12,016 nucleotides of DNA from an uncultured bacterium. GTDB taxonomy: Bacteria; Actinomycetota; Coriobacteriia; Coriobacteriales; Coriobacteriaceae. Made by a program: the position numbers and the translations under genes. The first letter of the stretch is position 1. Each line of letters opens with the position of its first letter. The stretch is taken from contig CAJMSV010000051.1 in assembly GCA_905216175.1 (NCBI GenBank), positions 1-12,016 of the forward strand, in the 5' to 3' direction. The notes under the pieces are model-generated. The model made no database searches, was not told the DNA's origin, and was given only the letters and a program-made list of their open reading frames with translations. Below, piece after piece: positions 6,995 through 12,016 of the stretch.

Positions 6995-8038
6995 TTAAGC
7001 CTCCAGCGGATGAGGAGGCACCGATTCGCCGGCGGCAAGGGCAGCCTCGCAGGCCACCACATCGCGCTCGATCTCATCGACCAGCGCCATAAACTCCTCG
7101 TAACTGGAACAGCGCACCACATGGGCACGCCAAGCGGCGGCATGGGGCATGCCTTTTAAGTACCAGCTTGCGTACGTGCGGGCACGCGACATGAGCGGCA
7201 GGAGCTCATGCGTCAGCGTTAGGTGCTCACGCAGGGCGTCCAGGCGCTCGACGGAGCTGCGCGCCGGCACCGACGTGCCATCGAGCGCAAGGGCGCGAGC
7301 ATCGCCGAACACCCACGGATTGCCGTAGATGCCGCGCGCGATAAACACCGCGCTGGCACCCGAGCCTTGCAGATGCTCAGCAGCGTCCTCGGCCGAGAAC
7401 ACATCGCCCGAACCGATCACGGGAATCTCGACGGCATCGGCCACCTCATCGACGACCGACCAATCGGCCTGGCCCGTGTAGAGCTGCGTGGCGCAACGAC
7501 CATGCACGGCGACTGCGGCGGCACCGGCGCCTTCGAGCATCTGGGCAAACGTCGCGGCATTACGGTCCTCGGCATAAAAGCCCTTGCGGATCTTTACGGA
7601 CACGGGCACGTGCGCCGCGCCCACCGAGGCCTCGACGATCATCTCCGCCAGGTCGGGCGTGCGCATGAGCGCCGAGCCCTCGCCCTTGGTAACAACCTTG
7701 CGGGCGGGACATGCCATATTGATATCGATGAGCGACAGGCGATCGCCAACGCGCTCCTCGACGGCGGCGACGGCACTCGCAAACTGATCGGGCTTGGAAC
7801 CAAAGAGCTGCACGCAAATCTGCCGCTCCTCGTCGGCCGGCAGCACCTGGCGCCACGTTTTGTTGCTGGCATAGGCAAGGCCTGCCACGCTTACCATCTC
7901 GCTGTAGGCAAGGTTGGCACCGCGGCGGCGGCACATGATGCGGTAGGCAGGGTCGGTCACGCCCGCCATGGGAGCCATAAGGAACGGCTGCTCGGCATAG
8001 GCGCCCAGCAGCCGCTTGCTGTATTCGGAAAGCGCCAT
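6995..8038 (-). CDS. dusB: tRNA-dihydrouridine synthase (DusB-like)
   Basis: A flavin enzyme that reduces specific uridines in the tRNA D-loop to dihydrouridine with NAD(P)H. The 347-aa protein has the FMN-binding start PFLMAPMAGVTDPAYR (18-33), the catalytic segment DINMACP with Cys110 followed by KVVTKGEGSALM, a phosphate-binding VIGSGDV stretch, and ARGIYGNPW. Length and motifs fit the DusB subgroup common in Gram-positive bacteria; the exact uridine position modified cannot be read from sequence. ATG at 8038 starts 4 bp after the lepA stop with only a weak ribosome site (GTGG/TAGGT region), suggesting coupling to lepA translation. The stop lies 2 bp before hemW. No truncation is seen. Confidence 0.93.
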   Translation of the reverse strand: MALSEYSKRLLGAYAEQPFLMAPMAGVTDPAYRIMCRRRGANLAYSEMVSVAGLAYASNKTWRQVLPADEERQICVQLFGSKPDQFASAVAAVEERVGDRLSLIDINMACPARKVVTKGEGSALMRTPDLAEMIVEASVGAAHVPVSVKIRKGFYAEDRNAATFAQMLEGAGAAAVAVHGRCATQLYTGQADWSVVDEVADAVEIPVIGSGDVFSAEDAAEHLQGSGASAVFIARGIYGNPWVFGDARALALDGTSVPARSSVERLDALREHLTLTHELLPLMSRARTYASWYLKGMPHAAAWRAHVVRCSSYEEFMALVDEIERDVVACEAALAAGESVPPHPLEA

Positions 8039-8042
8039 AGAC

Positions 8043-9854
8043 CTACTCGTCCACCTTGAGGATCGCCATAAAGGCCTCCTGCGGGACCTCGACCGATCCG
8101 ATGGCCTTCATGCGCTTCTTGCCCTCTTTCTGCTTCTCGAGCAGCTTGCGCTTACGCGAGATATCGCCGCCGTAGCACTTGGCAAGCACATCCTTGCGAC
8201 GCGCCTTGACGGTGGAGCGGGCAATGATCTTGTTGCCGATAGCACCCTGGATGGGCACCTCGAACAGCTGACGCGGGATGATCTCCTTAAGCTTGTCGCA
8301 TAGGCCACGGGCCAGACCATAGGCCTTGTCCTTGTGGACGATAAACGACAGCGCGTCCACCTCGTCGCCCGAAAGCAAGATGTCGAGCTTCGCAAGCTCG
8401 GATGGACGATGCTCATTGAACTCGTAGTCCAGCGAGGCGTAGCCCGTGGTACGGCTCTTGAGCTGGTCAAAGAAATCCAAGATGAGCTCGGCAAGCGGCA
8501 TATCAAAGCGCATCTCGACCGATTTGCTCGTCAGGTGGATCATGTCGGTCGTGACGCCGCGGTGATCGATGGCGAGCTGCATGACGGCGCCCGTGTACTC
8601 AGGCGGGCAGATGATCTTTGCCTTGAGGTAGGGTTCCTCGATACGCTCGATGCGCGTGGCCTCGGGAAGGTCCTGCGGGCTGCGGACATCGATCATTTCA
8701 CCATCGGTCTTGTAGACGTGATAGTCGACCGAGGGGCTCGTGGCAATGAGGTCCAAGTTGAACTCGCGCTCCAGGCGTTCCTTGACGACCTCCATGTGCA
8801 GCAGGCCCAGGAAGCCCACGCGGAAGCCAAAGCCGAGCGCCACCGAGGTCTCGGGCTCCCACACCAACGACGGGTCGTTGACATGCAGCTTATCGAGCGC
8901 ATCACGCAGGTTCTCGTAGTCCTTGTTATCGATCGGGAACAGGCCCGTATAGACCATGGGCTTGGCCTCGCGGTAACCAGGAAGCGGCTCGGGGCAGGGG
9001 TTCGACGCCCAGGTAAGGGTGTCGCCCACGCGAACGGCCTCGGGGTCCTTCAGGCCCGTGCCCACGTATCCGACCTCGCCGACCGTCAGCGCGTCGACCG
9101 GCGTCTCGGCGGGACGCTTGACGCCCACGCCATCGACCAAAAAGTCGCCCTTTGCCTGCATCATGCGCAAGGTATCGCCCTTTTTGATGGAGCCGTCAAA
9201 GACGCGCACCGTGGCCACCACGCCGCGATACTCGTCAAAGTACGAATCCAGAATGAGCGCTTTGAGCGGAGCATTTGCATCGCCCTTAGGCGGAGAGATC
9301 AAAAAGACGATGGACTCTAGCAGATCGTGAATACCCTCGCCGGTCTTGCCCGACACGCACACGGCATCATCGGCGGGAATCGCCAGGTCATCCTCGATCT
9401 CGGTCTTGACCTCGTCGGGATGGGCCGAGGGCAGGTCAATCTTGTTGATGGCAGGAACAATATCCAGATTGGCGTTCATAGCGAGCGTCGCGTTGGAGAC
9501 GGTCTGCGCCTCGACGCCCTGCGTGGCGTCGACAACGAGCACCGCGCCCTCACAGGCTGCCAGCGAGCGCGAGACCTCGTAGGTAAAGTCAACGTGGCCC
9601 GGCGTATCGATCAGGTTGAACTGATACGTCTCGCCATCGTCGGCGTCATAGGAAACGCGGACGGCATTGGACTTGATCGTAATGCCGCGCTCGCGCTCGA
9701 TATCCATGGTGTCGAGCAGCTGCGACTCCATGTCGCGCTCGTCGACGGTATGGGTGAGCTCGAGAATGCGGTCACTGATCGTGGACTTGCCATGGTCGAT
9801 GTGCGCAACAATTGAGAAGTTGCGGATGTGGGAAATGTCAATTGAAGTATTCAT
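8043..9854 (-). CDS. lepA: Elongation factor 4 (LepA) GTPase
   Basis: LepA/EF4 is a translational GTPase related to EF-G, implicated in ribosome back-translocation or 30S biogenesis. The 603-aa protein (Escherichia coli LepA is about 599) shows AHIDHGKST (17-25), the RGITIKS switch region, DTPGH (83-87), NKID (137-140) and the LepA-specific C-terminal domain with RKRKLLEKQKEGKKRMK near the end. ATG at 9854 begins MNTSIDISHIRNFSIVAHID, the usual start; the longer reading to 9914 would run through a transcription terminator. No Shine-Dalgarno sequence precedes this ATG, but TAAGAT lies 7 nt upstream, compatible with a leaderless mRNA. dusB follows after 4 bp and hemW after that, suggesting a lepA-dusB-hemW transcription unit. 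Confidence 0.97.
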   Translation of the reverse strand: MNTSIDISHIRNFSIVAHIDHGKSTISDRILELTHTVDERDMESQLLDTMDIERERGITIKSNAVRVSYDADDGETYQFNLIDTPGHVDFTYEVSRSLAACEGAVLVVDATQGVEAQTVSNATLAMNANLDIVPAINKIDLPSAHPDEVKTEIEDDLAIPADDAVCVSGKTGEGIHDLLESIVFLISPPKGDANAPLKALILDSYFDEYRGVVATVRVFDGSIKKGDTLRMMQAKGDFLVDGVGVKRPAETPVDALTVGEVGYVGTGLKDPEAVRVGDTLTWASNPCPEPLPGYREAKPMVYTGLFPIDNKDYENLRDALDKLHVNDPSLVWEPETSVALGFGFRVGFLGLLHMEVVKERLEREFNLDLIATSPSVDYHVYKTDGEMIDVRSPQDLPEATRIERIEEPYLKAKIICPPEYTGAVMQLAIDHRGVTTDMIHLTSKSVEMRFDMPLAELILDFFDQLKSRTTGYASLDYEFNEHRPSELAKLDILLSGDEVDALSFIVHKDKAYGLARGLCDKLKEIIPRQLFEVPIQGAIGNKIIARSTVKARRKDVLAKCYGGDISRKRKLLEKQKEGKKRMKAIGSVEVPQEAFMAILKVDE

Positions 9855-9861
9855 GCGGACT

Positions 9862-9876
9862 ATCTTACCCGAGCGG
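9862..9876 (-). promoter_or_regulatory. Candidate lepA -10 element (possible leaderless start)
   Basis: TAAGAT at 9862-9867 is separated from the lepA ATG by exactly 7 nt (AGTCCGC), which would place transcription initiation at the A of ATG. It follows CCGCTCGGG, a word shared with the site upstream of the membrane dnaJ. The -35 position would fall inside the rpsT terminator stem and shows no TTGACA-like match. Since the terminator should separate lepA from rpsT, a promoter here is expected, but activity is inferred. Confidence 0.45.
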
Positions 9877-9877
9877 T

Positions 9878-9916
9878 ACAAAAAATGGAGCCTGTTCCAT
9901 AAAACAGGCTCCATTT
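9878..9916 (-). terminator. Intrinsic terminator after rpsT
   Basis: On the minus strand a perfect 14-bp stem (arms 9903-9916 and 9883-9896, core TGGAGCCTGTT / AACAGGCTCCA) with a 6-nt loop is followed by a run of T that partly overlaps the stem base. It lies 34 nt after the rpsT stop and 26 nt before the lepA ATG. The strong stem and T-run make this a confident Rho-independent terminator. On the plus strand the stem is followed only by TTTATG, so it is mainly one-directional. Confidence 0.9.
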
Positions 9917-9950
9917 ATGCGCGTAATCTGTGTGGTGTGAAATTTACAAC

Positions 9951-10217
9951 TTAGGCGTTGATGCTGTTCACGAGCTTGGCAAGACCGGACTTGCGGTTGG
10001 AAGCCTGGTTCTTGTGGATAACATGCTTGGCGGCAGCCATGTCGAGACGCTTGGTGACGGTCTTGAGGGCAGCCTGGGCCTTCTCGGCGTCGCCCTCGGC
10101 GACGGCGGACTGGACGTGCTTGGTCAGCGTCTTGAGCTCGGACTTGACAGCCTTGTTACGCATGCGAGCTGCCTCATTGGTGCGGATACGCTTCTTCTGA
10201 GACTTGATGTTTGCCAC
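9951..10217 (-). CDS. rpsT: 30S ribosomal protein S20
   Basis: S20 is a primary 16S rRNA-binding protein of the 30S subunit, acting early in assembly. The 88-aa lysine- and alanine-rich helical protein begins ANIKSQKKRIRTNEAARMRN after the start, the classic S20 N-terminus, and contains the conserved HKNQASNRKSGLAKL segment near the end. The start is GTG at 10217, with AAAGGA 9 nt upstream; a reading from 10286 would add 23 unrelated residues over the structured leader. The gene appears to be its own transcription unit: extended -10 site upstream, a leader of about 69 nt with a hairpin, and a strong terminator downstream. In Escherichia coli S20 represses its own translation and also uses a non-ATG start; a similar control here is only inference. 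Confidence 0.97.
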   Translation of the reverse strand: MANIKSQKKRIRTNEAARMRNKAVKSELKTLTKHVQSAVAEGDAEKAQAALKTVTKRLDMAAAKHVIHKNQASNRKSGLAKLVNSINA

Positions 10218-10222
10218 TTCTG

Positions 10223-10242
10223 GAGTTCCTTTCGAGTTCCTT
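10223..10242 (-). repeat. Direct repeat of Shine-Dalgarno-like 9-mer before rpsT
   Basis: AAGGAACTC occurs twice, separated by 2 nt, in the last 25 nt of the rpsT leader. Only the copy nearer the gene (with AAAGGA 9 nt from the GTG) is correctly placed as a ribosome binding site. The upstream copy could be a standby or decoy site, or a chance duplication. Confidence 0.6.
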
Positions 10243-10244
10243 GC

Positions 10245-10282
10245 AAAAAATGTATGACACCTCTGAGACACGGTGAGGTCAT
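10245..10282 (-). promoter_or_regulatory. Hairpin with T-run in rpsT leader (candidate attenuator)
   Basis: In the predicted rpsT leader, ATGAC-CTC (10275-10282) can pair with GAG-GT-GTCAT (10254-10263), an 8-bp stem with a 2-nt bulge and 11-nt loop. It is followed after 3 nt by six T residues (10245-10250). An outer pairing of CTTGCA (10281-10286) with TGCAAG (10239-10244) could compete or extend it. This resembles a weak terminator or attenuator and could mediate S20 feedback, but no family match is claimed. Confidence 0.35.
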
Positions 10283-10292
10283 GCAAGCGCCT

Positions 10293-10301
10293 ACTATAGC
10301 A
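10293..10301 (-). promoter_or_regulatory. Extended -10 promoter of rpsT
   Basis: TGC followed directly by TATAGT on the minus strand fits an extended -10 element (TGn-TATAAT, one mismatch). It lies in the gap between holA and rpsT, giving a predicted transcript start near 10286 and a leader of about 69 nt. No good -35 hexamer lies 16-18 nt upstream, as is common with extended -10 sites. Confidence 0.6.
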
Positions 10302-10350
10302 CGCTCCCTCTCAAAGGGATAGAACGAATTTGTCAAATAGGCAGGTATCA

Positions 10351-11313
10351 TCACGATTTTCTCAAGATGTTCGTAATCCAGAGCAAAAGCGCGGTCTGAG
10401 AATCGGCCGAACCCTTGAGCGCGAGCTCCACATCCACCGCGCCCTCGAGCGCTGCGACGAGCTCTGCCATCGAAAAGCGACGTGCCCAGGTCAGGTGATT
10501 CTTGACCTGCCAGGACTGAAGCTTGAGTGTTGCGGCCAGCTCACGACCCTGACCGCGCGCATCGAGCGCCTTGGCGACGATCAGCTCGCGGATGCGGCCG
10601 CACAGCAATGTATAAGTCCACACGTAGCTCTTGGCGGGCAATAGATTGAAAAGCTCGAGCGAGCGTCGCATGTCACGGGCCGAGACCGCATTGAGAAAGT
10701 CCCAGGGTTGAACCTCGGCAGTGCGCACAATCCAGCGCTCCACATCGGCAAGCTCAATCTGGGGCGCCTCGACCATCTGAGCAAGCTTAGCCAAGTCGTT
10801 ATCGAGCATGCGAGTGTTTTCACCCGAACGCGAGACGAGCTCCTCGGCGGCCGCCGTCGAGATCGACTTGCCGTGCTGCGTCGCCATCTGCTGCACGCGG
10901 CGCGGTAGCTCCCAGCGCTTGGTGCCGGAGCAATCGATCACAGCCTTCTTGTCGATCTTGGCGATCGCCTTATACAGGCGCGTGTTCTTGGCAAGCGAGT
11001 CGGCGATGATGAGGCAGACCGTTGTGGGGCTGGGACTCGCCAGATACTCGACGAGCGGCTCCGAGACCGCCTTAGCGAGCTTTGAGCAGCCGTCAAGGAT
11101 TACCAGGCGAAACTCGCTGCCCATCGGAAAGGTGTTAAGCGATCCGATAATGGACTCGATATCGGGGTCCTTGGTCATGTCGCGCTCGTCGAGGTTGAAC
11201 TCAACCATACCCGACTTTTCCAGACGCGCTTTCATACGCGAGACGGCGTGATCGCGCTTGACTCCGTCGGTACCGACAATCAGATATGCCGGCAGCAGAC
11301 CGGTTTCGGACAT
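10351..11313 (-). CDS. holA: DNA polymerase III subunit delta
   Basis: The delta subunit of the clamp loader opens the beta sliding clamp during replication. The 320-aa protein has an AAA+-like fold without a working Walker A motif, as expected for delta. It starts MSETGLLPAYLIVGTDGVKRD, matching the family lead-in (a Y-L-I/L-x-G strand followed by helix 1), and contains the segments LVILDGCSKL and LVEYLASPSPTTVCLIIAD typical of the clamp-binding N-terminal domain, and a C-terminal collar region with AAEELVSRSGENTRMLDNDLAKLA. ATG at 11313 follows GGGAGGGG at about 5 nt; a longer reading to 11376 adds 21 unrelated residues across a promoter-like site. comEC lies upstream and rpsT downstream, an arrangement common in Gram-positive and actinobacterial genomes. 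Confidence 0.93.
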   Translation of the reverse strand: MSETGLLPAYLIVGTDGVKRDHAVSRMKARLEKSGMVEFNLDERDMTKDPDIESIIGSLNTFPMGSEFRLVILDGCSKLAKAVSEPLVEYLASPSPTTVCLIIADSLAKNTRLYKAIAKIDKKAVIDCSGTKRWELPRRVQQMATQHGKSISTAAAEELVSRSGENTRMLDNDLAKLAQMVEAPQIELADVERWIVRTAEVQPWDFLNAVSARDMRRSLELFNLLPAKSYVWTYTLLCGRIRELIVAKALDARGQGRELAATLKLQSWQVKNHLTWARRFSMAELVAALEGAVDVELALKGSADSQTALLLWITNILRKS

Positions 11314-11353
11314 TGCGCTCCCCTCCCGCAGGCCTCCGTATTCGTTCCGTGCC

Positions 11354-11383
11354 ATTCTAGCCCAGGGGCCCACCACACGCCAA
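11354..11383 (-). promoter_or_regulatory. Candidate holA promoter
   Basis: TTGGCG (11378-11383) and TAGAAT (11354-11359) are separated by 18 nt in the gap between comEC and holA, with 4/6 and 4/6 or better agreement to TTGACA and TATAAT. A start near 11347 would give a leader of about 34 nt holding the strong GGGAGGGG site. holA could also be read through from comEC, as no terminator is seen between them. Confidence 0.45.
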
Positions 11384-11391
11384 CGACGTCG

Positions 11392-12016
11392 TCACGGTCG
11401 CTGGCATCGCATCGCAAAGCCATTCGCAGTCGGCGTGACGGTAATGTCGCCGTGTTCGATGGTGCACGCGAACACACCGCCCGCTTCCTTAACGGCATCG
11501 ATGCAGGCATCGGACGGATGGCCGTATCGATTCCCCTCGCCCGCGCTCGCGAGGCAAAGCTCGGGCTTCAGGACGTCCAGCAATTCACCATCGACTGAAA
11601 CCTTGGAGCCGTGATGCCCAAGTTTAAGTACATCGATATCCCCCACCTCCTGCATGAATTCCCGTTCTTGGTCGAGCTCGGCATCACCGGTGAGGAGTAT
11701 GCGCAGGCCCTTGCCTTCCTGAACATAAGAGAGCAGAAGGACACGCGAGTCCTCATTTCCCTCGCCATCCACGGCCTCGAATGGCCACATCACGCGGGCG
11801 CAAAATGAGCCGATGTCGACTGTATCCCCACGGCGCACCTGCCGATACTCCACGTCATATCGGTTCGATACCTCGGCAGGAGCATCCACCAGCGCATCAG
11901 CCGCCACGCCAAACAAACCAACCGCACACTGAACGCGCACAGCAGACCGACCACACCAGAACACCACAACCCACAGCCACACACCCCCGACCACGCAAAG
12001 AAGCCCGATAAACCGC
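11392..12016 (-). CDS. comEC: ComEC/Rec2 competence protein, C-terminal part (runs off window)
   Basis: The visible 207 residues are the end of a metallo-beta-lactamase-fold domain like that closing ComEC/Rec2, the membrane channel for transformation DNA uptake. Signatures in order are RVLLLSY, ILLTGDAELDQE, DVLKLGHHGSK, then CLASAGEGNRYGHPSD and a closing HGDITVT; LLTGD, LK-x-GHHGS and N-x-YGHP are the usual ComEC pattern. The upstream HxHxDH metal site is not in the visible part and would lie beyond the window edge. The first visible residues (RFIGLLCVVGGVWLWVVVFW) are strongly hydrophobic and could be a buried strand-helix or a membrane helix. Position directly before holA supports ComEC over a free-standing hydrolase. 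Whether a full transmembrane competence domain precedes it cannot be seen. Transformation ability in this organism is unproven. Confidence 0.82.
   Translation of the reverse strand, partial: RFIGLLCVVGGVWLWVVVFWCGRSAVRVQCAVGLFGVAADALVDAPAEVSNRYDVEYRQVRRGDTVDIGSFCARVMWPFEAVDGEGNEDSRVLLLSYVQEGKGLRILLTGDAELDQEREFMQEVGDIDVLKLGHHGSKVSVDGELLDVLKPELCLASAGEGNRYGHPSDACIDAVKEAGGVFACTIEHGDITVTPTANGFAMRCQRP

Noticed and set aside
9855..9914. Longer LepA start at 9914
   Set aside because: The extra 20 residues would be encoded by the rpsT terminator hairpin and do not match LepA N-termini; the conserved protein begins at 9854.
10331..10336. Perfect TTGACA hexamer on the minus strand after holA as the rpsT -35
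   Set aside because: It lies 32 nt from TATAGT, far beyond the usual 16-19, and no other -10-like hexamer lies at the right distance.
1..12016. CRISPR arrays, insertion sequences, prophage genes, tRNA or rRNA genes
   Set aside because: No regularly spaced repeats, transposase or integrase motifs, terminal inverted repeats or structural RNA signatures were seen on either strand; all space is taken by housekeeping genes.

Overview
The window looks like a chromosomal housekeeping region of a moderately GC-rich Gram-positive actinobacterium, most likely class Coriobacteriia (Collinsella-like). This rests on the gene order, the mix of ATG, GTG and TTG starts, and protein similarity recalled from memory; no search was run. 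Every supported gene is on the minus strand, so transcription runs from high to low coordinates. Genes are tightly packed, with gaps of 2-134 bp or short overlaps. I see no mobile element, CRISPR array, tRNA or rRNA gene, and no gene-free stretch longer than about 135 bp.

In the direction of transcription: the 3' part of comEC (DNA uptake channel), holA (DNA polymerase III delta), rpsT (ribosomal protein S20) with its own promoter-like site, structured leader and intrinsic terminator, then lepA (EF4), dusB-type tRNA dihydrouridine synthase, hemW (radical SAM heme chaperone), an unusual membrane-anchored DnaJ, a canonical type I DnaJ, mtaB (tRNA ms2t6A methylthiotransferase), phoH (PhoH-like ATPase), ybeY (rRNA maturation endonuclease), a dgkA-family lipid kinase and the first 64 codons of a probable era GTPase. 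The theme is translation and RNA maturation (S20, EF4, Dus, MtaB, YbeY, Era), with protein folding and envelope lipid recycling mixed in.

The most unusual item is the first of the two dnaJ genes. It has a J domain, a G/F-rich linker and a complete four-repeat zinc-finger domain. The usual second substrate-binding domain and dimerisation tail are replaced by a C-terminal block of about three hydrophobic helices. It lies just after hemW, where many Firmicutes and Actinobacteria carry hrcA, and neither hrcA, grpE nor dnaK is in the window. Other points of interest are a strong terminator immediately before lepA with a -10-like TAAGAT exactly 7 nt from the lepA ATG (a candidate leaderless mRNA), a near-identical 15-nt promoter-like word ahead of both lepA and the membrane dnaJ, a structured rpsT leader with a duplicated Shine-Dalgarno-like 9-mer, and a 60-residue acidic N-terminal extension on Era.
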